Shown: positions 21,836-32,300 of the stretch, one piece after another
Layout: the number at the start of each line of letters is the position of its first letter
Numbering within the stretch: position 1 is the first letter of the stretch
Assembly (NCBI GenBank): GCA_003864495.1
Contig: ML133366.1
Span: 968,871 to 1,032,870 of the forward strand
DNA length: 64,000 bases
From: Nemopilema nomurai
Taxonomy: Eukaryota; Cnidaria; Scyphozoa; Rhizostomeae; Rhizostomatidae
Direction: 5' to 3'
Notes under the pieces: generated by a model
The model's input: the letters and a program-made list of their open reading frames with translations, nothing else
Told to the model about the DNA's origin: nothing
Databases searched by the model: none
Position numbers and translations under genes: made by a program

Positions 21836-21848
21836 AAGGTATTGTCAA
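21836..21848. repeat. Target-site duplication of the 5.2-kb LINE, right copy
   Basis: AAGGTATTGTCAA directly after the poly-A tail, identical to 16627-16639. Transposase coding sequence resumes immediately behind it. Confidence 0.9.
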
Positions 21849-22176
21849 GAGTTGCCCCGCTTATCCGGAAGGAAGAAACACAAATGCGTCCATCCATCAA
21901 TTCAAGAGAACGATTTTCGATCACGTTGCGTTATCTTGCTACTGGTAAGCAACTATCTTCATATGAATTCAAGTTAGGCCAAGAAAAGAACTCGGGTCAT
22001 CAAAAAATTATTTTATCTATCTACCAATATTCTGAATGCCTTCTAAGGGAAGCTAAACGTCATTTTCACCCCAGTTTAACGAAATTGGTCCATAAACTTC
22101 AGCTGAAATTCGATAAACCCCTCCCTACCTGTGCCTCTCAAATGATGAAATGCTTTTGATGTCAGTAAGTGTTATA

Positions 22177-24511
22177 CTTACTTTAAAGGCCTTGTTTTTA
22201 ATTATGATTATCTGTAAGAAGAGCTATGTATTAGTATTTTTCAACATGATTAAGTTGTTGAGTACCCTTCAACATGAAGATTAACTAAATATCCTAATCT
22301 TTATAAATTTGTGCGTGATACCAACTATTAGGTTCAATTAATAACAAAAAGAAAAAATAATGATGTAAGGGACTTTAATACAATAGTAATTTTTCTGAAA
22401 TTTTAATTTAGGCGAGAGTTTCCGAAGCCTATCTTTCCAGTACAGAGTTGGAAAGAGAACAGTGTCTGGCATTGTCAATGAAACTTGCAAGGCACTGTAT
22501 TTGACATTGAAGAATGAATTCCTGAAGGTATTTCTCTCCACTAAATATATTTATTGTGCATAAGGAATAGTTTTGCAATTCCTATAAGTACAATGCATCC
22601 TTGTTCATCTCAACAGTTTGGGATGAAATGTGAGAAAAGCAGTTTGGATTAAGGCGAAAGTTCAGGTCATCTTAGATATGATTTTGATCAGATAAAATCA
22701 CACACAGGACATGAGAACAAGAAATTTTGTTATATTCAAGGAATATTCTCTATTGAATGATATATTTATCTTTTAAAATGCAAATTTAAACAAGTGGCAA
22801 AGATACTCTAACTTTAGAATAAAATGTTTTACAATCAATCAACTAAAATTAGAGTTCAAGAATCTTGTTAAATAAACTTTGATCTTTTGTAGCATGTTCA
22901 TTTAGGTCATCTTTTTGGCTCAGCTCTGTAGATACCCGTGGACCATTAAACAATTGGCTAGATTGGTGCTGGTTTGTGGCTAGATTGGTGCTGGGTTTGT
23001 GTCCAGCAGCCTGATTGCCCAAAGTGGTTCATCCTAGTGGATGCCTGAAAACCAGATGACATCCATTTGTTAGGTTGTGAATAGTTCATAGCCCAATGAT
23101 CCTGTCCTAAATAACCCATTTGAGCTTGGAATATCACATTACTAATTTGATTTTGTGCTATCTTTCTGGTAGTTGAATCCATCTTAAGAAGACTCTCTGT
23201 CACAAAGTTGCCAAACATGGCTGCAGCACAATTCTTATAAATACCAGGCCAACGGCCAGGTGCAAAAACCACGCACAAAAGCTAGTTTCTCGAGTGAAAA
23301 AAACCAGAAAAACGGCGATCATAATGCAACAAAACAAATTTACTTTGATTTGTTGTAGAGGGCACGACGAAGTTTTCAGCATTTCGAAGCCAGCGAGGGA
23401 GCCAGGTGGGGCGCGTGCCTGCAGTTTCTCACAAATTTTTCTTCTCCCACCTGGAGTTTCGGCTCGATTTCTCACCTAAAATGAGGAAAAATCAAACAAA
23501 TCAAATCTCATTTAGCATCATTTTAAGTAAGCAATCAATTCAGCATGAAGAAAAACATCCTCAAAAGCAGGCAAGCTCGTGGATAGCAAATTTTTCGTGG
23601 CGGATGGAAGCTACCCCAGCGTGGGTGGGGTGCATTGGAAAATCGTGAAAAAAGTACGGAAATTTAGTTTAGCATCATTTGGAATATCATCAGATCGAAA
23701 GAAGAAACGAAAAGTACTTACTTAAGGCAGTAAGGCAGCTTTCCACGGCGAAATTCCCACAAAACGCAGCAGCACAGTGCACGACCACAGCCGGAAATTA
23801 TGAGCACGTCCAAACTCCACGGGCAGCAAGCACGAAATGACCCCTGCCCTGCCCGAGCACGGTGTTGTTCTCTACTACCGATCTACGCCTTGTTCCTCTG
23901 CTGCGACACGTCACTCACGTCAGCAACTTGCATTTCGATTCGTGGAAGAGGACTCTCTTTTGTCCTCAAACAATGCAGGGCGGCACAGCGAGCCACGTGA
24001 CCGGGGCAAGCTCGGTCGAACGAGGGCAAGGAAATTTTCTCCTCGCGGCCTGGAAATGGCGAATCGAAGCAAAAACATGGCGATTTTCGAGAAAACGCTT
24101 GCGAATTTTGGAAAAACAAACCACACATCTAAAAAGAGGCACTCCGGGCGAACCTTACCGCTAGGAAAAGGGAAACGTAGCCCTAAAGGTTCGGGAGCCA
24201 GAGCTTGTAGAAGGCGGACGACCGGCGAGCGGCCCTCAGAAAAGTGGCAATGTCCACTAAAAATAAGTAAAATTTTGGCAAAAAAACCAGCCACGATCAA
24301 AGACGAATGCTTGCCAAAACCGAGGGTAAAAAAACGGGGAGAGCTGGTTGAGCGGTGGGGGCAGGAGGGCGTTGAGAAGGCGGTCGAAACGACCCTCCCT
24401 CGGAAAAGATGGCGATTTGCTCAAAAAAGGCGCACGCTTTTCGGGAAAAAACCTCAAACGATATTGTAGGAAGGATCTGGGAAGAAGCTGCAGAAATAAT
24501 TTTCGAAATCG
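22177..24511 (+). repeat. First copy of a 2.3-kb tandemly duplicated segment (copy A)
   Basis: 2,335 bp almost identical to 29043-29339 joined to 33352-35391 (2,337 bp). I count roughly ten small differences, for example at 22831-22860, 23268-23276 and 24324. The segment holds Harbinger-like exon 2, a minus-strand Myb/BESS-like exon and a GC-richer stretch (about 23.3-24.5 kb). Its right edge abuts the Gypsy 5' LTR. Its left edge is continuous with the Harbinger-like intron, so that side is an undisturbed site. Confidence 0.9.
22958..23218 (-). pseudogene. C-terminal exon of a Harbinger-associated Myb/BESS-like protein (copy A)
   Basis: A minus-strand exon preceded by an acceptor-like TGCTGCAG. 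It encodes M-F-G-N-F-V-T-E-S-L-L-K-M then R-K-I-A-Q-N-Q-I-S-N-V-I-F, which resembles the BESS-type motif ending the second (Myb-like) protein of PIF/Harbinger elements, a protein that helps import the transposase and bind DNA. The Myb/SANT part is not found to the right, so this is a remnant. A short tandem repeat (CTAGATTGGTGCTGG units) forms its end near 22960-23000, where it differs from copy A' by a base and so changes the C-terminal frame. The upstream minus strand has a conserved GTAAGTAC donor near 23714-23721 that may belong to a 5' UTR exon. Confidence 0.5.
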
Positions 24512-24512
24512 A

Positions 24513-24699
24513 TGTTATAATGTACTTATTTACTGTACTATGCCCCTTATAATAATGTACTCATATACGCCCATGTAACCGTTTACTTAGTTTGGATTGA
24601 ATTGAATTATAAGTTAGTTGCTGATGTGTTCGGGTGCAGTTGAGTTAAAAAGTATAAAGAGAGTTTTTATCTTACATCCTCCTGCGGTAATCTATTACA
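24513..24699 (+). repeat. Gypsy 5' LTR (187 bp)
   Basis: TGTTATAATG...CTATTACA, identical by eye to 28856-29042. Contains AAGTATAAAG near 24650, a TATA-like box, and ends at the start of the primer-binding region. Confidence 0.9.
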
Positions 24700-24702
24700 A
24701 AT

Positions 24703-24714
24703 TGGCGACGAGGT
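24703..24714 (+). promoter_or_regulatory. Putative primer-binding site of the Gypsy element
   Basis: TGGCGACGAGGT begins three bases after the LTR. TGG is complementary to the CCA end of a tRNA. I could not assign the tRNA. Confidence 0.5.
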
Positions 24715-24731
24715 AAAACATATTATTCGTT

Positions 24732-25583
24732 ATGAGTAAAGATGAACCTTCTCATTCCATTGTACAAGTACAAATGGCCCAGGCTGTTGCGTTGCCACCT
24801 GTCTCAGAATTTCGCCCTGATGCCGAAATTGGAGCCAGTCTCGCGACAAGATGGCGTGATTGGTTATCCGACTTTGAAATGTTTCTTTTGGCCAGTGGTA
24901 TCACCGATTCGAAACGAAAAAGGGCATTATTACTTTATCAGGCTGGCGCTCGCGTTCGAGAAATTTTTAAGCAGCTACCGGACACGGGAGGAGAGGAAGA
25001 CTTCGATACGGCGAAGGAAAAACTTCGACAGTATTTTGAGCCGCAAAAGAATCGAAGGTATGAGGTCTACCGATTTCGACAGGCCAAACAAGAGCAATCC
25101 GAGACCTTAGACCAATTTCACATGCGTCTCAGAACATTATCTCAAACATGCGAGTTCACTGAGACCGAATTCGAAATAGAAGAGCAGATTATCATCGGGG
25201 AAACCTCCTCAAAAATTCGTAAGCAAGCCCTTCGAGATCCGAATTTTAAATTGAAGGACATGTTGCTTGAAGGTCGTCGTGATGAGCAAAGCAGGTTTCA
25301 AGCCAAAGAAATCGAATCCAAGGATCCTAACGTGGCTACAACACACATTATTTCAAGAAATTTGCGTGGTAAAAACAACAACAAGAAAACGCTAAAATGT
25401 CATAACTGTGGAGGCGTATACCCGCACAAAGGTCCTTGCCCAGCTAGTGGAAAGCAATGCCGCAATTGTGAAAAATTCAACCATTTTGCAAGTGTTTGTA
25501 AAGGAAAAAATCTGCACGATCGTATAGCCAATCTTCGAATTTTTCGTCTAAGGACAAGAAAACAGTTCACCCCTACGCCATGA
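24732..25583 (+). CDS. Gypsy gag polyprotein with two zinc knuckles
   Basis: 283 codons from ATG, directly after the primer site. The first ~190 residues form a Ty3/Gypsy capsid-like region (W-R-D-W-L-S-D-F-E-M-F, L-Y-Q-A-G, L-R-Q-Y-F-E-P-Q-K-N-R, Y-R-F-R-Q-A-K-Q). Two knuckles follow near residues 218-250: C-H-N-C-G-G then H-K-G-P-C, and C-R-N-C then H-F-A-S-V-C. Gag coats genomic RNA in the particle. The frame ends 28 bases before the pol frame opens, in a different phase, so pol would need frameshifting or a separate start. The gag frame itself shows no lesion. Confidence 0.85.
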   Translation: MSKDEPSHSIVQVQMAQAVALPPVSEFRPDAEIGASLATRWRDWLSDFEMFLLASGITDSKRKRALLLYQAGARVREIFKQLPDTGGEEDFDTAKEKLRQYFEPQKNRRYEVYRFRQAKQEQSETLDQFHMRLRTLSQTCEFTETEFEIEEQIIIGETSSKIRKQALRDPNFKLKDMLLEGRRDEQSRFQAKEIESKDPNVATTHIISRNLRGKNNNKKTLKCHNCGGVYPHKGPCPASGKQCRNCEKFNHFASVCKGKNLHDRIANLRIFRLRTRKQFTPTP

Positions 25584-25611
25584 CACGAGCAGTTCGTCAG
25601 AAGAGGATTAC

Positions 25612-27720
25612 TTGTATGCTGTGAACGGAAATCACTCCAAGAGTCCTATTGTGAAAGTCACGGTATGTGATCATTCTTTCAAAGCCACGATAGACACAGG
25701 CGCGACAATTAACGTCATCAATTATGAAACCTTTACTAAATTGAATGGTGTAAAATTGCAGAAAACAAACATCAAAGCATTTGCGTTCAATGCAACAAAT
25801 CCAGTCAAATTCATCGGAAAGTTCATCGCCCTTGTGGAAACCCCCAAAGGACGCATGACAACTGCGACGTTTTACGTTGTACGACCAAGACATTGCAACA
25901 ACAACAGCAGCTCTAACCTTATTTCATTGCAAACTGCCCAAGATTTAGGCCTTGTAAGCCTACATCTGAACAAAATTACTATCAGCGACACTGATTTGAA
26001 TAATCTTTTAAACAAACATAGCAAAGTTTTTGATGGCCTAGGATGCTTGCATGGAGAACCAGTCAAACTGAGTATTAATGACAAACACCAACCTAAAGCA
26101 CAGCCGGTCCGTCGAATTCCGTACCACATGAGGAAAAAAGTAGAAGCTGCCCTACAAGATTTGGAAGAGGAAGGCATAATAGAGCGAATTCCTGAACAGG
26201 AGGGTACTCCCTGGGTATCCCCTATTGTTGCCGTCCCCAAAAAGGATGGAAAAGTGCGGATATGTGTTGACATGCGCCTTGCAAATGAAGCTATAGAGAG
26301 GGTTAGACACCCTATACCGACAGTCGATGATGTTCGATTTGAGCTAAATGGAGCAAAGTTTTTTACAAAACTGGATTTGCAGCAGGCTTATCATCAATTG
26401 CCACTTCATGAGAGCAGTCGATCTATCACCACATTCAACACACATGTTGGCCTTTTCCGTTATCAACGACTGGCCTATGGCATAAATGCTTCAGCAGAAA
26501 TATTTCAGTATGCTCTACAAACCCAGTTACAAGGACTTAATGGCGTAAAAAACATCGCTGACGACATCCTAGTTTATGGAAAAACCCGTGCTGAGCATGA
26601 TGCAAATTTGGAAAAGTGTTTACAACGCCTTGAAAACAGAGGACTAACACTCAATTATGGAAAGTGTAAATTTTTGAGCACCACACTTGAATTCTTTGGC
26701 CAAATTTTTAGTAAGGATGGCACTTGTCCAGATCCAAAACACATAAAGGATGTTGTGGATGCCCCTGTACCAAAAAATGTTCATGAAGTACGCAGCTTAC
26801 TCGGCATGGCAAATTACAGCAGCCGCTACATTGCAAATTTTGCTACACTTACAGCACCTCTACGCGACTTGACAAAGAAGAATGCTCAATTTCAGTGGAC
26901 TGATGCTCATCAATTAGCTTTGATTCAACTTAAGGATGCACTTACGTCAGCACCCTGTATGGCCTACTTTGACAAGGATAAAGAAACTTCATTACTTGTC
27001 GATGCAAGCCCAGTTGGAATTTCTGCAATCCTATCGCAGAAGCCAAGAAATTCCACTCAAGCTCCACAAGTCGTCGCATATGCAAGCCGCTCGTTAACTG
27101 CAGTTGAGCAGCGTTATTCACAAACCGAAAAAGAAGCATTGGCCATTGTATGGTCCATCGAACATTTTCATCTGTTTTTGTATGGAGCAGAATTTACCTT
27201 AATCACTGATCACAAGCCCTTAGAAATTATTTATGGTCGCAAGAACTCACGACCATCTGCACGCATAGAGAGATGGGTATTACGACTTCAGTCTTACTCA
27301 TTTAAAGTTATCTACAAGTCTGGAGCTGACAATCCTGCAGACTTTCTATCCAGACACCCTTCACATGTCGCTATTGACTGTCATCATGACACAGAAGAGT
27401 ACATCAACTTCATAGTGAGCAACAGTGTTCCAAAAGCGATGACACTTAAGGAGATATCCGATGCTACTAATGAAGACAGAGTTCTGAAGGGACTTCGTGC
27501 AGCCATTCGTTCCAATCGCTGGAACACTGACAATGTTGAAAAATATCGACCATTTAAAGATGAACTCGTCATAAGTACAAACAACATTATATTGAGAGGA
27601 TCAAGGATAATACTTCCAGAAAGTCTACAGAAGCGCGCGATTGACATCGCCCACGAAACACACAAGGATTATCAAGAACCAAAGCGCTACTACGAGAAAA
27701 GGTATGGTTTTTCGGGATAG
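25612..27720 (+). pseudogene. Gypsy pol, 5' part: protease, reverse transcriptase, RNase H, start of integrase
   Basis: 702 codons (first codon TTG, in a continuous pol frame). Protease has A-T-I-D-T-G-A-T-I-N near residue 25. Reverse transcriptase runs from ~165 with V-P-K-K-D-G-K-V-R-I-C-V-D-M-R, F-F-T-K-L-D-L-Q-Q-A-Y-H and I-A-D-D-I-L-V-Y. RNase H has L-V-D-A-S-P-V-G, T-E-K-E-A-L-A-I-V-W and I-T-D-H-K-P-L. The integrase N-terminus begins (I-D-I-A-H-E-T-H), but the frame shifts at about 27662-27675 and ends at 27720 in the wrong phase. All catalytic aspartates of protease and polymerase are visible. The frameshift is the only clear lesion in this part. Confidence 0.85.
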
Positions 27721-28772
27721 AGGAACTTGTTAAAAAAACGATAGATTCCTGTCTTGCATGCCAAACTGTGAGTCGATCATCTCCACCAGAACCAATTCAA
27801 CCGTCTGCTATGCCAGAAGAACCATGGCACACAGTACATGTTGATTTCTATGGACCACTGCCATCTAATGATTATCTACTTGTCGTAATCGATCGTTACT
27901 CACGTTATCCTGAAGTAGAGGTTATTCGTTCAACGAAAGCCTCTGCTGTGATTCCAAAACTTGACAAAATATTTGCTACCCACGGTATTCCACTAATATT
28001 AAAGTCGGACAATGGCCCACCGTTTAGCAGTGATGAATTTGCCAGATACCTGAAAGCATTAGGAATTACACACAATCCTGTTACACCCTGCTGGCCCCAG
28101 GCCAACGGTGTTGTTGAACGCTTTAATCAGCCTTTGAGTAAGACACTCCAAACAGCAGTTGTGGAAGGGAGGATATGGAGGCAAGAGCTTAATCGATTCT
28201 TGCTGCAGTATCGCACCACTCCACACACTGTCACAAAGGTTGCGCCATGCGAGTTATTGTTTAATCGGAAGGTACATGGAAAACTTCCCATTATTGACAA
28301 CAAATTGGTGATAGACAGACACAAAGAAGCCAGGGAAAACGAAGAAAAGAGCCAAAATTACCATAAACAGTATGCAGACAACAGAAGAAATGCTACAAAA
28401 AGCACGATTATAGTTGGCGATACAGTAATTGTCAAACAACAACGAAGAAACAAGCTGTCTACACGGTTTAATGAAACTCCATATGCCGTTATCAGCAGAA
28501 AAGGCACTCGTGTAGTTGCAGAAAATGGTAAAGGACATCGAATTACCAGAAACGTGTCACATTTCAAGAAGTTCAATGCAGACAAAGTTAATCTTGCAGA
28601 TGAAAGAAGTACAGATTCAGAAGATGAAGAATACAGATCAAGAACAGGAAATGATGATGGCAAAGACAAAGAGCAAGTGCAGGAAAATGAAGCCCAACAA
28701 GAAAGGCCAAGAAGACAACGACGTCCACCAGTAAGGTTTGGTTATCCAATTCCTTCACAGCTGGTAAAATGA
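27721..28772 (+). pseudogene. Gypsy pol, 3' part: integrase zinc-finger end, catalytic core and C-terminus
   Basis: In the frame after the shift, C-L-A-C completes the HHCC finger. The core carries the D,D,E triad in H-V-D-F-Y-G-P-L-P, L-K-S-D-N-G-P-P-F and N-G-V-V-E-R-F-N, with usual spacing. A C-terminal module (T-R-F-N-E-T-P-Y-A-V-I and H-F-K-K-F) is followed by an acidic and then Arg-rich tail ending before the polypurine tract. The 334-codon open stretch (27768-28772) has no internal stop. It is severed from the rest of pol by the frameshift near 27670. Confidence 0.85.
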
Positions 28773-28840
28773 ACATTAACAAACAATTTTCTTGATTGAC
28801 ATTTACGTTCTAATTTGTTTACATACATATTTACTCTTTT

Positions 28841-28855
28841 AAAAAGGGGAGGTGA
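28841..28855 (+). promoter_or_regulatory. Polypurine tract of the Gypsy element
   Basis: AAAAAGGGGAGGTGA directly before the 3' LTR, the expected plus-strand primer for DNA synthesis. Confidence 0.75.
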
Positions 28856-29042
28856 TGTTATAATGTACTTATTTACTGTACTATGCCCCTTATAATAATG
28901 TACTCATATACGCCCATGTAACCGTTTACTTAGTTTGGATTGAATTGAATTATAAGTTAGTTGCTGATGTGTTCGGGTGCAGTTGAGTTAAAAAGTATAA
29001 AGAGAGTTTTTATCTTACATCCTCCTGCGGTAATCTATTACA
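28856..29042 (+). repeat. Gypsy 3' LTR (187 bp)
   Basis: Appears identical to 24513-24699. The sequence after it (CTTACTTTAAAGGCC) equals 22177 onward, not the continuation of the sequence before the 5' LTR. Confidence 0.9.
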
Positions 29043-29331
29043 CTTACTTTAAAGGCCTTGTTTTTAATTATGATTATCTGTAAGAAGAGCTATGTATTAG
29101 TATTTTTCAACATGATTAAGTTGTTGAGTACCCTTCAACATGAAGATTAACTAAATATCCTAATCTTTATAAATTTGTGCGTGATACCAACTATTAGGTT
29201 CAATTAATAACAAAAAGAAAAAATAATGATGTAAGGGACTTTAATACAATAGTAATTTTTCTGAAATTTTAATTTAGGCGAGAGTTTCCGAAGCCTATCT
29301 TTCCAGTACAGAGTTGGAAAGAGAACAGTGT

Positions 29332-29339
29332 CTGGCATT
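29332..29339. repeat. 8-bp target duplication of the hAT element, left
   Basis: CTGGCATT, identical to 33344-33351. The empty site with a single copy is seen in copy A at about 22466-22473. Confidence 0.9.
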
Positions 29340-32300
29340 CATTGGCGGATCTACAGGGGGGGGCGGGGGGGCCATGGCCCCCCCCAAACGATTCGACAAC
29401 GAGAAACTTTGAATGAAAAGACAGTAAATACATTAACTAAACATGTAAATTGATAAGGTAAAAGTTTTTGCATAACAAGAAACTAGTTGTTTATATAACT
29501 AACAAACCAAAATTACTCATTACATTACATGAGAACACTAACTGCGAGCATAGAAACATGAGAGCTTTGATTGAGTAATTTTGTGGAAATCAGTGATCCC
29601 AACTGATGTCAATATATTCAGAAAAGAATTTGAAAAGGAAGTAGCTATATCGTAGCAAAAACGTTATCGGAGATTTTGCCTTTGAAACGAAAAGCTACAT
29701 GCGAGCTCATTTTGCGCGAGAAGTGGTGTGTTTCAATGTTGAGTATTGCGATATAATAGCAACGTCATTTTGTCCATCTTTTAACTACTTACAGCTTTAA
29801 TGGGATTCGTCTTGATTTTAATGCTGCGAATGAGTCAATGAGTTTATCGCTCGTTGGTGTTCTGTCACGGTGAACTTGCAGAAGAAGTAGGGATTCTAAT
29901 CTCTCCTCAGACATTGTTGACCGAATTGCTGTCAGGGTACTATTCAGTTTAGAAAATAGTCGTTCGGGTTCTACTGTTGTCACCGGTAGCACAGTGAGAA
30001 TGTTGAGTAATGTATGCAAATTAGGAAATACATCACCTTGGCAGTCGCCTAAAGCGCCGATAGCGGTATTTGCTACTGTACTTGTTCCACGTGACAGCCA
30101 TTGCTGCTTCCAAATTTCATACTCTCCTTCAACAATGGACAAGGGGTCTAAAAAGACTCCGTATTTTAGTGCTGCAGGCAAAATATCTTGCCAAGTTGAT
30201 TCTTTGACGAAACAAGGCAGAATTCTTGTAAGCGTCGCAATCTTCTGCTGATGGGGACCAAATCTTGCTTTCATATCTCCAGCCACTTCATCAAGAAGAG
30301 GTAAAAACACATTGATACGATAATAATCAATGGCTTTTTGATTGGCTTCACCTGCATTTGATCTGAACCTGGATTGACTGACTGCTCGAGGAATTGCGTG
30401 CATCTCTTCTCTGGTCACTCCAATATTTTCGCCAAGAAGCATTGCCTCTTCAAACATCGAAGCAAACTCATTTTCTTCACCTTTACGCCACGTGTAAAGC
30501 TTTGACTGTGTCGCAGAAATCGTCGACATTGCTTTCACAAGATCGCTACCAATTTGTTGCAAAGAACGGGACACTGGGCGAAGTACAGCAGACACTTTCT
30601 CGGCCAATACTAGCGCTACAAGGAACTGAGGGTCTTGCAAACTTGTTAACAATCTCCTGGCATCTTTTCTTGTATCTAATGAGTCCCAAGCGAGCATTTC
30701 CTCCAAGCACACAACGATGTAAGGCAAAAGCTGTCGTGCAACCAAAACTGATTCATGTCTTTCACAGAGGGTCACCAACTGCCGTCGCTGAAGCTCTTCA
30801 ATTGATTCTCGTGCTATGACTGCTTGCAAATAGCTGTTTCTTTTCGCATGCTTGAAGAAATTGTTGATATCTTTGATGTCATCCATGCAATGTCTGATTG
30901 CTGGTATCTTTGCGGCTCGAGAACAACTTAGATTTAGCGCGTGCATGCAGCAGTGGAAGTAGTCAGCGAGTGGCGCAGCAGATTTGATAAAGGAGCAAAC
31001 ACCAACTCGCTCACTGGACATCGATGCAGCACCATCATATCCTTGACCAACGAGGTACTGCAAATCCAACCCAAGCTCACTTATATGGCGGAGTAGAGTC
31101 TCCCCTATTGCCTTGCCACATAGCTTAATTTCATTGTGCTCTGTTTCATCTGATTGGTCACTGCTTTTTATGTCTGCAATCAGGTCTAAAATTGCGACCG
31201 GTTCTTCTTTGATAATTTTTGGCACATTTTTTGTGTCAACGTAACGAATTGCAATGACCAACTGTTCTCGTTTCGCACAATCTTGGGTTTCGTCGGCCAT
31301 TATTGTCCAGAATTTTGCATTTTTTACATCTCTTACTATGTCCTCTTTGATAATATTTCCTGCACAGGCAATTAGCTCGTTTTGTATCGTTTTGCTTACC
31401 AAAGAAGCATTGCGTTTGCAAGATTTCAAGTGATCTTTCAAGTTTGTATCTCCTCCCCGTACTCTCAATCGCAGCAATGCCCTGAAGTTTCCATCATTGT
31501 GCTTGGGTTCCATCCCAGTTGAATCTACTGGTCCATCATCACGATGGCCTCTAAGCGCAATATTTTGCCTGGCGCATGTTAGAAGGGTGTCGATGATGGG
31601 AACCAGCGCAGTCCTGTTTCTTTCAATCTCTTTCTGCCTTTCAATGTTCATTATTGATCGAACGTCCTTCTCACTCCCAGGTGTTGCACGGCTCAAGAAC
31701 TCCGTGTACTTTATGGCACATGTCTTATGAAAAGATGTTTCTTGGTGACTTGTGAGGGCTCCATTTTTCCCTGTCAAGTCTGAAAAGTTTACAAGAGGCT
31801 TGTTAACAAGTTTGCCCATTGACTGGCCTGCTCCACCTCCGTATTGTGCACCTCTTCCACCTCCACTCTCGCACGTCTTGAATAAAACGCAATAAACACA
31901 CCAAGCACCGCAACATTTTGGCTCTCTGCTGACAGCTAGCCAGGGGAAGGTTTTCAAGTGATTTTCACCCAGAAAACGCTTCGTTGTCGAGGACATACCA
32001 ACCATGAGCTGATTCTTTGGTTTTTTCTTTTCAGAAAATGGATATTCATCCCTTCTCTGCGGCACCCACCTCTTCGATAAATATGCTTCCCTTTCGTTAT
32101 CTGTCAGCTGTTCTCCTCGTTTTGTTTTCATTATAGCTCTACCAATGTCATATCTATCAGATATTGCAACATTTACTTGTGTCGCCATACAACAGAGGTC
32201 TGGGTGTGTTTCCTCTTCAGGACAATCCTGGACTACCGCAACTTGGCTTTGTGTGTCGAATTCTTCACCAGTAGATTTTGATTCAAATTCTTGGCAAGTG

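Larger units (their letters stand above)
16367..22527 (+). pseudogene. PIF/Harbinger-like (HARBI1/ALP1-type) transposase N-terminal exons, split by a LINE
   Basis: Exon 1 starts at the ATG of M-A-D-S-E-E-E (16367). It carries a basic block, then W-T-S-P-W-I-L-R-R, changes frame near 16490, and continues to H-F-E-K-V-L-S at 16639. There a 5.2-kb LINE with a 13-bp duplication interrupts it. The coding line resumes at 21849 with R-V-A-P-L-I-R-K-E-E-T-Q-M-R-P-S-I and R-Y-L-A-T-G. A GT donor at 21945 and an AG acceptor at 22411 join in frame to exon 2 (22412-22527), which gives E-S-F-R-S-L-S-F-Q-Y-R-V-G and N-E-T-C-K-A-L-Y and ends at a GTATTT donor. This is the DNA-binding half of a Harbinger transposase. 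The catalytic DDE half is not found downstream. Exon 2 recurs at 29278-29339 plus 33352-33405. Confidence 0.75.
24513..29042 (+). mobile_element. Ty3/Gypsy LTR retrotransposon at the junction of the tandem duplication
   Basis: 4,530 bp bounded by two 187-bp LTRs that appear identical, each TG...CA. Order is 5' LTR, TGG primer site, gag, pol (protease, reverse transcriptase, RNase H, integrase), polypurine tract, 3' LTR. The flanking 5-mers differ (ATCGA on the left, CTTAC on the right), so there is no target duplication. The left flank matches the right end of the duplicated segment and the right flank matches its left end. Pol is broken by a frameshift in the integrase zinc-binding region. 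Confidence 0.9.

Noticed and set aside
23837..24469. 210-codon basic open frame present in both duplicated copies
   Set aside because: Conservation is explained by the recent duplication. The diverged relative at 42-43 kb does not keep the frame, and no domain is recognisable.
24513..29042. Gypsy element as a recent simple insertion
   Set aside because: Flanking 5-mers do not match and each flank belongs to the opposite end of the duplicated segment.
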